Assembly (NCBI GenBank): GCA_021799615.1
Contig: JAJZAC010000025.1
Span: 1 to 32,098 of the forward strand
Reading direction: 5' to 3'
Length of the DNA: 32,098 nt
Origin: Actinomycetes bacterium
GTDB lineage: Bacteria; Actinomycetota; Acidimicrobiia; Acidimicrobiales; RAAP-2
The notes beneath the pieces were generated by a model, which was not told the DNA's origin, did not search any database, and saw only the letters and a program-made list of their open reading frames with translations. The translations under genes and the position numbers were made by a program. Positions 23,969 to 32,012 of this stretch are shown one piece after another (position 1 is the stretch's first letter; each line of letters opens with the position of its first letter).

Positions 23969-26713
23969 GTGACCGTCCACGCCTGCACCATCATCGCCCG
24001 CAATTACCTCCCGTTCGCCCGGGTACTGGCCCGGTCGTTCGCCGCCCACCATCCCGAAGGCCGGTTCGGCGTCCTCGTGATCGACGACGTCGACGGCACC
24101 GTGGTCGGTGGGCCGGGAGGCGAGCCGTTCGACGTCTTCCACATCGACGACCTCGGCCAGGACGTCGACGAGCTCTACCGCATGGCGTCGATGTACGACG
24201 TGACCGAGCTGGCCACGGCCCTGAAGCCGTGGTTCCTCGAGGCGCTGCTGCGCATGGGCGCACCGTCCGTCCTCTACATCGACCCGGACATCCTGATCGC
24301 CCGCCCGCTCGACCGACTGGCCCGGCTGGCCGAGGAGCGGGGGATCGTCCTCACCCCCCACCTGACGCGCCCGATGACCCGCGACGGGCGCATGGCGACC
24401 GAGCTCAGCATCCTGGCTTCCGGTGCCTACAACCTGGGGTTCATCGGGGTCGGACACGCGGCGCTCGCCGAACTCGCGCCGCCCATCACCGAGGCCATCC
24501 GGAAGAGGACGGCCTACGCCACCATCCGCCCGGACGAGGTCGAGCACGTGGCGGCGCCGTTCGGCGGCGCGTCGGCGGCGGCAGCCCACCTGCACATGGG
24601 GGAGACCGCCATCGATCCGTTCCTCGAGTACTGGAAGCAGCGCCTGGTGCGCGAGTGCGTGACCGACCCGCAGGGGATGCTCTTCGTGGACCAGCGATGG
24701 ATCGACTTCGTGCCCGGCATCTACGACGTCGCCATCGTGCGGGACCCGACCTGCAACGTGGCCTACTGGAACCTCGACCGCCGGGACCTGAGGTGGGACG
24801 GCTCCTCGTACGTGGTCGACGGCGATCCCCTGACCTTCTTCCACTTCAGCGGGTTCAGCCCCGACCGGCCCCAGGTTCTCTCGAAGCACCAGGGTTGCAG
24901 CCCGAGGGTCCTGCTCTCCGAACGTCCCGACGTGCGGCGGATCTGCGACGAGTACCGGGGGCTCCTGCTCGACGCCGGCTACGTGCGGGGATCGGGCCCC
25001 TCGTACGGGTTCGACGTGATGGCCAACGGCACCCGGATCGACGACGTGGTCCGCCGCGTCGTCCGGGAGTCGGTGCGGCAGGCCGACTTCGGTCGGGACG
25101 AGTACCCGCCCGTGCCGTGGACGGTGGCCGGGGCGGACGGGCTGTGCGCCTGGCTGCGGGCCGCCCCCCGCGTGCTCGGTGATCCGGGGAACCTGTCCGT
25201 CTACCTGGCCACCGTCTTCGGGAAGGACGTCCATGCGCTGCGGGTCGCCTTCTTCGATCCCCAGGGTGCCGACCGGGCCGCGTTCCTGGCGTGGGCCCGG
25301 GCCGAGGCCGCCGCCGGACGGCTCGTCCCCGAGCTCGTCCCCGACGACGACAGCCGGCCGGCGCAGCCTGTCCCGGGCGGTGGGGCGGACGTCCCCGAGC
25401 TCGACGGTGCAGACGACGGCTCCATGCACCAACCCGGCGGGACGTGGGCACCGCGCGACCAGCTCCGCCCCGGGATGATCGTGGCGGGCTACCTGCAGGC
25501 CGAGCTGGGGATGGGCGAAGCGGCCCGGTTGGCGGTGCGGGCGGTGGAGGCAGCCGGGATCCCCGTGGCCACGTGCTCCCTCAGCCGGCTGGCCAGCAGG
25601 CAGCGACATCCCTTCAACGGGGAGACCCCCGGCGTCTACGACTACGACGTGAACCTGGTGTGCGTGAACGCCGACCAGGTGGGCGAGTTCGCGAGCCTGG
25701 TCGGCCCCGGCTTCTTCGACGGCCGCTACAACATCGCCCAGTGGTCGTGGGAGCTCGACGAGTTCCCCGAACGATGGGCGTCGGCCACCGCCCCGTTCAG
25801 CGAGATCTGGGCCGTCTCGGAATTCGCCCGGCGAGCCATCGTCGTCGGGTCCGACGTACCCGTCTTCGCCGTGCCTCACCCGGTCGTCGCCCCGGAGGTC
25901 CCCGACGGCATCGACCGGTCGGTCCTCGGCCTCCCCGACGACCGGTTCCTCTTCCTCTTCTGCTTCGACCTCCTCAGCGTGATCGAGCGGAAGAACCCGG
26001 CCGGCGTGGTGGAGGCGTTCCGCCGGGCGTTCGGCGAGCCCGGCGCGTGGAAGGGTCGGGGTCAGGCGCCGCTCCTGGTCATCAAGGTCATCAACGCCGA
26101 GCGTGACATCGTGGCGTTGGAGCGGCTGCGGCTGGCCGCCGAGGACAACGACGTGCTCCTGATCGAGGGGTACATGGACCGCGGTCACGTCGCCGCCCTG
26201 ATGCAGGTGGCCGACTGCTACGTGTCGCTGCACCGCAGCGAGGGCTTCGGGCTGACCATGGCCGAGTCGATGGCGCTGGGCAAGCCGGTGATCGCCACCG
26301 CCTACTCGGGAAACCTCGACTTCATGGACGACACCACCGCGTACCTGGTGCCGTGGGCCCCGGTACCGGTGGGTCCGGGCAACGATCCCTACCCGGCCGA
26401 GGCGACCTGGGCCGAACCGGACCTCGACGCCGCGGCCCGGATGATGCGGTGGGTCGTCGAGCACCCGGACGAAGCGCAGGCGACGGGGGAGCGGGCCCGG
26501 GCGTCGGTGCTGACCCGGCACGGACCCGATGCCCGCGCGGTGTTCATCCGGGAGCGCATGGCGGCGATCCAGGCACTGCGACGTGGTGGAGTCGAGCCGG
26601 AAGGGCGTGACCGCGGAGCTGGGCCGGCGGGGTCAGACGGTGACCGAGCCGGCCGGTTGCCGTCGGGCGGGCGGCGCTTCGCCAGGCGGAAGGACCGCAG
26701 CCGGCAGACGTGA
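23969..26713 (+). CDS. Two-domain glycosyltransferase (GT-A-like plus GT4-like)
   Basis: The product is 914 residues from the GTG at 23969. The N-terminal domain (about 1-330) has LYIDPDILIARPL with a DxD motif at D105-D107, like GT8-type enzymes that bind a nucleotide sugar and metal. A linker (about 430-500) is Pro/Asp-rich. The C-terminal domain (about 505-880) is GT-B and GT4-like: GYLQAELGMGEAARL, NIAQWSWELDEFP, HRSEGFGLTMAE (the E758-x7-E766 motif) and MALGKPVIATAYSGNLDFM. A basic tail ends the protein. No signal peptide or membrane segment is seen, so it probably acts in the cytoplasm on a glycan precursor. Two active domains could add two sugars in turn; donor and acceptor are unknown. 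Confidence 0.88.
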   Translation: MTVHACTIIARNYLPFARVLARSFAAHHPEGRFGVLVIDDVDGTVVGGPGGEPFDVFHIDDLGQDVDELYRMASMYDVTELATALKPWFLEALLRMGAPSVLYIDPDILIARPLDRLARLAEERGIVLTPHLTRPMTRDGRMATELSILASGAYNLGFIGVGHAALAELAPPITEAIRKRTAYATIRPDEVEHVAAPFGGASAAAAHLHMGETAIDPFLEYWKQRLVRECVTDPQGMLFVDQRWIDFVPGIYDVAIVRDPTCNVAYWNLDRRDLRWDGSSYVVDGDPLTFFHFSGFSPDRPQVLSKHQGCSPRVLLSERPDVRRICDEYRGLLLDAGYVRGSGPSYGFDVMANGTRIDDVVRRVVRESVRQADFGRDEYPPVPWTVAGADGLCAWLRAAPRVLGDPGNLSVYLATVFGKDVHALRVAFFDPQGADRAAFLAWARAEAAAGRLVPELVPDDDSRPAQPVPGGGADVPELDGADDGSMHQPGGTWAPRDQLRPGMIVAGYLQAELGMGEAARLAVRAVEAAGIPVATCSLSRLASRQRHPFNGETPGVYDYDVNLVCVNADQVGEFASLVGPGFFDGRYNIAQWSWELDEFPERWASATAPFSEIWAVSEFARRAIVVGSDVPVFAVPHPVVAPEVPDGIDRSVLGLPDDRFLFLFCFDLLSVIERKNPAGVVEAFRRAFGEPGAWKGRGQAPLLVIKVINAERDIVALERLRLAAEDNDVLLIEGYMDRGHVAALMQVADCYVSLHRSEGFGLTMAESMALGKPVIATAYSGNLDFMDDTTAYLVPWAPVPVGPGNDPYPAEATWAEPDLDAAARMMRWVVEHPDEAQATGERARASVLTRHGPDARAVFIRERMAAIQALRRGGVEPEGRDRGAGPAGSDGDRAGRLPSGGRRFARRKDRSRQT

Positions 26714-26769
26714 GCCCGGGCCCACCGCCGGCGCGTTCCCCCGTGCGACAGCGGTCCCGTGCCCCGCGC

Positions 26770-26805
26770 CTGCCGGGGGACCTGCCGGGGGACCTGCCGG
26801 CGGAC
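26770..26805 (+). repeat. 12-bp tandem repeat upstream of the aminotransferase
   Basis: CTGCCGGGGGAC occurs twice, followed by CTGCCGGCGGAC and a partial copy. In the frame of the aminotransferase it would read LPGDLPGDLPAD. It is either leader DNA or a non-conserved N-terminal extension. Confidence 0.85.
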
Positions 26806-26841
26806 CTGCCGGCCACCGGCATCGGCGCCTACGATGCGCGA

Positions 26842-27960
26842 GTGCCCCTGCGCGAGCGACTTCTCATGGGACCGGGCCCCTCCAACCTGTACCCGGAGGT
26901 GGTGGGTGCGGCCGTCGCTCCCGTGCTCGGGCACCTCGACCCCGAATTCCTGGCCCGCCTCGACGAGACGATGGCCCGCCTCCGCACCGTCTTCCGGACC
27001 TCGAACGGCCTCACGTTCCCGGTCAGCGGGACGGGATCGGCGGGCATGGAAGCGGCCTTCGTCAACCTGGTCCGGCCAGGTGACCCGGTGGTGGTCGCCG
27101 TCAACGGGCTGTTCGGCGAGCGCATGTGCGAGGTGGCGGGCCGCTCCGGCGCCGACGTCCACCGGGTGGAGGCGCCCTGGGGCCGGCCCGTCGATCCCGA
27201 TGCCGTCGCCGCGGCCCATCCGGCACCGGCACTCGTCGCGATGGTGCACGCCGAGACCTCGACCGGGGTGTGCAACGACGTGGCCGCCCTGGCGCCACTG
27301 CTGCCCGACGAGACCCTCATCGTCACCGACATGGTCACGTCGCTGGGCGGGATCGCCACCGACGTGGACGGTTGGGGGATCGACGTGGCCTACAGCGCCA
27401 CCCAGAAGTGCCTCGGTGTCCCGCCCGGACTGGCGCCCATCACCGTCTCCGACCGGGCCCGGGCCCGGCTGGTCGACCGTCCCACGTCGTGGTACCTGGA
27501 CCTGGGGCTGATCTCCGCCTATGTCGGCGGCGTGGGCAGTTCCGGCGGGGGCACGGGCGGGCGCACCTACCACCACACCGCTCCGGTGACGATGGTGACC
27601 TGCCTGCACGCCGGGCTCGGTGCCCTTCTCGACGAGGGGCTCGACGAGGTCGTCGAACGCCATCGCGCCTGCGGCACGGCGCTGCAGGACGGTCTGGAGG
27701 GCCTGGGACTGGAGCTGTTCGCAGCCGAAGGCTTCCGCCTGCCGCAGCTGACGACCGTGGTCGTCCCCGACGACCTCCCCGGAGGGATGGACGAGGCCGC
27801 CGTCCGTCGGGCGTTGCTGGACCGGTTCACGATCGAGATCGGCGGTGGGGTCGGCCCCCTGGCCGGGCGGGTGTGGCGCATCGGCTGCATGGGCAATGGC
27901 GCCCGCATGGAGAACGTCATCCTGCTCCTCGGCGCCCTGGCGGAGGTGTTGGGGCGGTGA
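26842..27960 (+). CDS. Class V aminotransferase (alanine-glyoxylate / serine-pyruvate type)
   Basis: The product is 372 residues from the GTG at 26842. RERLLMGPGPSNLYPEV at the N-terminus is the hallmark of the AGT/SPT group. VSGTGSAGMEAAFVNLV, HAETSTGVCND, IVTDMVTSLGG (Asp for the PLP pyridine N) and YSATQKCLGVPPGLAPI with the PLP Lys at residue 189 follow. The C-terminus contains the substrate-binding Arg region WRIGCMGNGARMENV. It transfers an amino group between Ala or Ser and glyoxylate or pyruvate; the exact pair is not decided. A GTG at 26710, overlapping the previous stop as GTGA, would add 44 residues of repeat-rich, non-conserved sequence and is the alternative. Confidence 0.9.
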   Translation: MPLRERLLMGPGPSNLYPEVVGAAVAPVLGHLDPEFLARLDETMARLRTVFRTSNGLTFPVSGTGSAGMEAAFVNLVRPGDPVVVAVNGLFGERMCEVAGRSGADVHRVEAPWGRPVDPDAVAAAHPAPALVAMVHAETSTGVCNDVAALAPLLPDETLIVTDMVTSLGGIATDVDGWGIDVAYSATQKCLGVPPGLAPITVSDRARARLVDRPTSWYLDLGLISAYVGGVGSSGGGTGGRTYHHTAPVTMVTCLHAGLGALLDEGLDEVVERHRACGTALQDGLEGLGLELFAAEGFRLPQLTTVVVPDDLPGGMDEAAVRRALLDRFTIEIGGGVGPLAGRVWRIGCMGNGARMENVILLLGALAEVLGR

Positions 27961-28583
27961 GCGCGGCGATGCGATCGGCCCAGGCGCCGCCGCTGGAGCT
28001 GGCGGGGCGGAGGATCAAGCTACGGACGCTTGCCGACTACGACTACGAGGCCTGGGTGGAGGTCCGCCGGCGCTGCCGGGACTGGCTGGTTCCCTGGGAG
28101 CCCCGGCCCCAGGGTGCACCGCCGGCGCCCGAGGACGCGGTCTCGTTCTCCTCCCGATGCGCCATGCGCGAGCGCGAGCGGCAGATGGGGACGGGGTTCG
28201 GCTTCGGCATCTTCGCCGGCGGCCGGTTCATCGGCGAGGTCACCCTGTCGTCGATCCAGCGTGGCCCGTTCCAGAACGGCTTCGTCGGCTACTGGGTCGA
28301 CCAGGCCTATGCCGGCCAGGGCGTCGTCCCCGAGGCGGTCGTGGTGGTGCTGCGCTTCGCCTTCGACACCCTCGCCCTCCACCGGGTGGAGATCTCGATC
28401 ATTCCGCGCAACCACGCCTCGCGCCGGGTGGTGGAGAAGCTCGGCCTGCGGGCCGAGGGAGTGGCGGTGCGCTTCCTCGAGATCGACGGGCGGTGGGAGG
28501 ACCACATGCGCTTCGCCATGACCGCCGAAGAGTGGGCCGAGCGCCGGGGTGAGCTGATCCGGACCTGGCTGGCACCGCTCTGA
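27957..28583 (+). CDS. GNAT acetyltransferase, RimJ/RimL-like
   Basis: The product is 208 residues. The GTG at 27957 overlaps the preceding TGA (GTGA), with GGAGG ten bases upstream, so it is probably coupled to the aminotransferase gene. An ATG at 27969 is a second choice. The fold is GNAT: GRRIKLRTLADYDYEAW at the start, GEVTLSSIQRG, then GYWVDQAYAGQGVVPEAV with the acetyl-CoA loop. IEISIIPRNHASRRVVEKLG-like residues and LRAEGV follow. RimJ/L-type enzymes acetylate N-termini of ribosomal or other proteins, but related enzymes act on small molecules, so the target is open. Confidence 0.9.
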   Translation: MSAAMRSAQAPPLELAGRRIKLRTLADYDYEAWVEVRRRCRDWLVPWEPRPQGAPPAPEDAVSFSSRCAMRERERQMGTGFGFGIFAGGRFIGEVTLSSIQRGPFQNGFVGYWVDQAYAGQGVVPEAVVVVLRFAFDTLALHRVEISIIPRNHASRRVVEKLGLRAEGVAVRFLEIDGRWEDHMRFAMTAEEWAERRGELIRTWLAPL

Positions 28584-28676
28584 GGGAACAGGCGCCACGG
28601 TCCCGGGAGGGTCCCGGGAGGGTCCGGCCCCGGTCGGCCTCCGTCGGCCTCCGTCGGCCTCCGTCGGCCCCGGCGC
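28584..28676. terminator. Convergent intergenic region with short repeats, possible two-way terminator
   Basis: Genes converge here. Two 11-bp GGTCCCGGGAG units (28599-28620) are followed by three 10-bp GTCGGCCTCC units (28633-28662). GGGAGG of the first array can pair with CCTCC of the second around a G+C-rich loop, so the transcript could form hairpins in both directions. No T run is present. Confidence 0.35.
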
Positions 28677-29723
28677 TCAGGAGTCGAGGCTGCGCACGAC
28701 GGCAGGAGAATGGCGGAAGAACAGCTCCACGTCCTGCTGGTACCGGTAGGCGTTCGAGGCGCCACCGGTGGAGCGCCGGAGGTTGTTGGCCCGGGCGAAG
28801 CTCTCCACCGTGCCGGCGCTCGTGTAACGGTACTCGAACCCCTGCTCGCACAGCCGTGACGTGTCCACGCCGCGGCCGAAACGGGCCACCGGCTCCATCT
28901 CCGGCGGGAACTGGATGAGCCCCAGCCGGCACAGTGGCGCGGCGAAGGTCCGGGGGCTGACGGGCGAGAGCGGGAGGAGGTGGGCACCGCTGATGGCGGC
29001 CACTTCGCTCCACGGGAGCTTGCCGGCGCCGGCCACGTTGTAGATGCCGCCGATCCGGTTCCGGGTCACGTACTCGAGCGAGCGGACGACGTCGTCCTCC
29101 TCCACGAATTGGAGCAGCGGGTCGAACCCGAACACTGCCGGCAGGACGCGCCGGCGCAGGTTGGCGCTGATGGGGGTGACGATGTCGCTGCCCAGCACGT
29201 GGGCGAACCGCAGGACGGTGACGAGGAGGCTCGGGTTGTCCTCGGCGAAGTCACGCACCAGCGACTCGACTTCGATCAGCGAGCGCTCGAGCCGGGTGCC
29301 GACGGGGGCGACGCGGGGCGTCTCCTCGCGGAACCAGGCCGGGTCCTTGTGGGAGGAGCCGTAGACGTGGGTGGACGACTTCACGACCACCTGCTCGACC
29401 GGGGTGCCGGGGGAGCCGGCTGCGGCGAGCAGGTTCATGGTGCCGATGACGTTGATCTCATGGAGGGTGCGTCCGGGGACTTCTTCGGAGTTGGTGACGA
29501 GGAAGGTGTGCACGATGGTGTCGACCTGGGTGGCCCGGACGATCCGGTTCAGGATCGAGTAGGTCTGGTCGGCCCGCACGAACTCGGTGCGCTCGAGGGG
29601 CACCTTCGGCTCGTGGGTTCCCATCCCCAGGACCATGTCGACGTCGGGGTCCGCTTCGAGCGCCTGGGCCATGCGGCCGCCCCAGAAGGTGTCGAGCCCG
29701 GTCACGAGGACGCGCCGACCCAT
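28677..29723 (-). CDS. NAD-dependent epimerase/dehydratase-like SDR
   Basis: The product is 348 residues from the ATG at 29723. RRVLVTGLDTFWGGRMAQAL shows a Rossmann start with an altered glycine motif (G9, G15, G16). FVRADQTYSILNRIV and NVIGTMNLLAAA follow the extended-SDR pattern. KSSTHVYGSSHKDPAWF marks the usual Ser/Tyr strand, but the YxxxK pair expected about 20 residues later is missing (GTRLERSLIEVE). It may bind a nucleotide or sugar without classical catalysis. VYGSS(P/H)xDP and the acyltransferase gene upstream match the mycobacterial Rv0501-Rv0502 pair (from memory). The substrate is unknown; an envelope-lipid or sugar role is inference. Confidence 0.85.
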   Translation of the reverse strand: MGRRVLVTGLDTFWGGRMAQALEADPDVDMVLGMGTHEPKVPLERTEFVRADQTYSILNRIVRATQVDTIVHTFLVTNSEEVPGRTLHEINVIGTMNLLAAAGSPGTPVEQVVVKSSTHVYGSSHKDPAWFREETPRVAPVGTRLERSLIEVESLVRDFAEDNPSLLVTVLRFAHVLGSDIVTPISANLRRRVLPAVFGFDPLLQFVEEDDVVRSLEYVTRNRIGGIYNVAGAGKLPWSEVAAISGAHLLPLSPVSPRTFAAPLCRLGLIQFPPEMEPVARFGRGVDTSRLCEQGFEYRYTSAGTVESFARANNLRRSTGGASNAYRYQQDVELFFRHSPAVVRSLDS

Positions 29724-29772
29724 CGCCCCGCCCCCTACCGACCCGCCGGGCGCGCCGGCGAATTCGGCTGGT

Positions 29773-29862
29773 GTGCCCCGGGCGTGCCGGGTGCCCCGGG
29801 CGTGCCGGGTGCCCCGGGCGTGCCGGGTGCCCCGGGCGTGCCGGGTGCCCCGGGCGTGCCGG
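29773..29862. repeat. 18-bp tandem repeat (5 perfect copies)
   Basis: GTGCCCCGGGCGTGCCGG is repeated five times, followed by GTGCCC of a sixth. It lies in the 160-bp gap between the acyltransferase stop and the SDR start. Each unit contains CCCGGG. Collagen-like open frames on both strands (GVPGAP and GTPGAP) are by-products of the repeat; neither has a supported start. Confidence 0.95.
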
Positions 29863-29883
29863 GTGCCCTCCGCATGGCGGCCG

Positions 29884-30876
29884 TCATCCGAACCACACGC
29901 TCCGGCGCTCGCGGAGCATGTCGTGGAGCGCGTCCTGGATGCGGGAGCGGATGCGTTCAGCCTCGTCCATCACCCGGCTCTTCGAATAGCGCTCCTGGCT
30001 GTCGAGCACGTCGAAACGGACCGGGTCGAGGACCCGGATCTTGATCTTGGCCGGGAAGTAGGTGAACGGCCCGAGGATGGGGCCGAAGGCCAGCAGGTTG
30101 GCCGTCACCGGAAAGTACGGCACCCCCAGGGCCTTCGCCACCGACGGCAGCCGGAAGAGGACGGGCATGGACTCCTCGGCACCCACGACGGCGAGCGGGA
30201 CGACGGGGACCCCGGACCGCATGGCGATCTCGACGAAGCCGCCCCGGCCGAACCGGCGCAGCCGGTACCGGTCGGAGTAGGTCTTCGACGGCCCCTTTAC
30301 ACCCTCGGGGAAGACCAGGGCGAGCTGCTCCTGGTCGTGGAGGAGGCGATAGGCGTTGTCGGGGTGCGCAGGCACCCCGCCGGTCCGGGACCACAGGGTG
30401 CCGACGACGGGCACCGTCCGGAAGAAGTAGTCGGCCATGCCGTAGACCGGTCGGCCGAGCTCCTCTTCGATCCCGTGCATGATCACCGGCGCGTCGGAGG
30501 GGATGGCGCCGGCGTGGTTGGCCACCAGCAGCGCGCCCCCGGTGGCCGGGATCTTCTCCAGGCCCTGCCATTCGACCCGGAACCAGTGCCGGTACAGCGG
30601 TGCGTAGGCGCGCCGGGCGATCGACCGCATGTGCTCCGAACGGCCCCATTCGTCGACGTCGGACCGGCGGGGATCCCGCAGGACCCGCTGGGTGCCTTCG
30701 CCGTGGTCCTGGTCCTCGCCCGGCCGTACGGGCCGGAGCCGGGCCGGAGCGGTGTCCGCCGGCACCGGGGACACGCCGGTGACCGGCGCCGGCTGCACTG
30801 ACGTCGTCCGGCCGGACACCTCGATGGCCTCGGCGTTCGGGCCCGCTGCGGTCGGCTCGGTCTTCTCGCGGGCCAT
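29884..30876 (-). CDS. PlsC-like lysophospholipid acyltransferase family protein
   Basis: The product is 330 residues from the ATG at 30876. An unconserved, charged N-terminus of about 75 residues precedes the acyltransferase domain. Motif I is VANHAGAIPSDAP: the His (121) is six residues from the Asp (128), longer than the usual H-x4-D. FPEG (189-192) followed by VKGPSK is motif III. PVVPLAVVGAEESMPVLF continues the core, and basic residues near the end suit membrane binding. It probably transfers an acyl chain to a lipid or glycolipid at the inner membrane face. No Shine-Dalgarno sequence precedes the ATG, and leaderless translation is possible. The SDR gene follows after the 18-bp repeats. 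Confidence 0.88.
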   Translation of the reverse strand: MAREKTEPTAAGPNAEAIEVSGRTTSVQPAPVTGVSPVPADTAPARLRPVRPGEDQDHGEGTQRVLRDPRRSDVDEWGRSEHMRSIARRAYAPLYRHWFRVEWQGLEKIPATGGALLVANHAGAIPSDAPVIMHGIEEELGRPVYGMADYFFRTVPVVGTLWSRTGGVPAHPDNAYRLLHDQEQLALVFPEGVKGPSKTYSDRYRLRRFGRGGFVEIAMRSGVPVVPLAVVGAEESMPVLFRLPSVAKALGVPYFPVTANLLAFGPILGPFTYFPAKIKIRVLDPVRFDVLDSQERYSKSRVMDEAERIRSRIQDALHDMLRERRSVWFG

Positions 30877-30944
30877 GTGTGCATGGTACGCGCGAACGGC
30901 CGCCTGCGGGCCCGGGGCTGGGGGCTGGGGGCTGGCCAACCGGG

Positions 30945-32012
30945 TCAGGCCCTGCCGGCCAGCCCGAGGATGCTGCCGACGTTCCCACGGAGCGACCCGG
31001 CGCGAGCCAGGTCTGCCGCCCGCATCCGGCGGATGTCGACGCCGTCGCCGGCGAGCTCCTGGCGGGCCTGGGCGCAGATGGCGGCAACGGTCACCGGCTC
31101 CACCAGGGCCAGGAGGACCGACGTGCTCGTGGGGGTGCGCACGACGGGGAGGGGGACCGGCCCGATGCGACCGGTCACGAGATCGGCAAGGACGCGGGCT
31201 GCCCCGTCGCCGGCGGGGTCGCGCCGGTGGGGGACGGTGAGCATGGTGACGGTCGGTCGCCGGCTGGGGTCCAGGCGGACCAGCGCAACGTCGCGCACCA
31301 TCGTCACCGCGTCGTGGAGGGGGTGGATACTGCTGCCGGGGACGTTCTTCCAGTGGACGGGGATCTCGGCGATGTCGAGGCCGAGCTCGGCTGCCCGGGC
31401 CAGCACTTCGACGTCGAAGGCGAAGCGATCGATCTCGACCAGGTGGAAGAGGAGGCGGGCCACCGGCGTCCGGAATCCCTTGAACCCGCACTGGGTGTCG
31501 GCGAAGCGCAGGCCAGTTCCGATGGTGACGAGGCGGTTGAACAGCCGGCCCATGAGCGAGCGGACGATGTAGCGGCCATCGACCATGGAGCCGGCCAGCG
31601 CTCTCGATCCGATGACGACGTCGTGGTGGTGGAGGCCGGAGCGGAGGTCGGCCACCGAACGGGGGTCGATGGCCATGTCCGCGTCCATGTGGGCGCACGC
31701 GGCGCCTCGGGCCAGCCCGATACCAGTCCGCACGGCCGCTCCCTTCCCCCGGTTGACGGTCGTCCGGTGCACCCGGTGGTGGGGGAAGACGGCAAGGAGC
31801 CGGCTGGCGAGCTCTGCCGTCCCGTCGGTACTGCCGTCGTCGACCAGGATGACCTCGGTGCGCTCCGGGTCGACGGCGCCGGCGTCGACGGCGGCGCCCA
31901 GGCGGGCCAGACCTTCGGCCAGCCTGGCCTCTTCGTTGTAGGCGGGGACGACGATGCTGAGGTCGAGGCCGGAGTCGCCGCCCGGCCGCACCGGGTCAGG
32001 GTCGTGCGGCAC
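30945..32012 (-). CDS. Family 2 glycosyltransferase, dolichyl-phosphate glucosyltransferase-like
   Basis: The product is 355 residues from the GTG at 32012. The GT-A domain is clear: LSIVVPAYNEEARL (19-32), VILVDDGSTDGT (54-65), NRGKGAAVRTG (88-97), the metal-binding DAD at 110-112, and ADTQCGFKGF (171-180), which is typical of polyprenyl-phosphate glucosyltransferases. It should load a sugar onto a lipid phosphate that a GT-C membrane enzyme could use. A C-terminal stretch of about 95 residues after the GT domain is not part of that family and has no motif I recognise; it has no clear membrane helix. The start overlaps the end of the preceding gene by 17 bases. Confidence 0.9.
   Translation of the reverse strand: MPHDPDPVRPGGDSGLDLSIVVPAYNEEARLAEGLARLGAAVDAGAVDPERTEVILVDDGSTDGTAELASRLLAVFPHHRVHRTTVNRGKGAAVRTGIGLARGAACAHMDADMAIDPRSVADLRSGLHHHDVVIGSRALAGSMVDGRYIVRSLMGRLFNRLVTIGTGLRFADTQCGFKGFRTPVARLLFHLVEIDRFAFDVEVLARAAELGLDIAEIPVHWKNVPGSSIHPLHDAVTMVRDVALVRLDPSRRPTVTMLTVPHRRDPAGDGAARVLADLVTGRIGPVPLPVVRTPTSTSVLLALVEPVTVAAICAQARQELAGDGVDIRRMRAADLARAGSLRGNVGSILGLAGRA

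Noticed and set aside
26710-26841. N-terminal extension of the aminotransferase from the GTG at 26710
   Set aside because: The 44 added residues are repeat-rich and family members begin close to RERLLMGPGPSN. It is kept only as an alternative start.
29773-29862. CRISPR array
   Set aside because: The units are directly adjacent without spacers, and no cas genes are present. It is a simple tandem repeat.
28980-30044. Collagen-like protein (GVPGAP repeats) on the + strand
   Set aside because: It is antisense to the SDR gene, the repeats come from the 18-bp DNA array, and there is no supported start.
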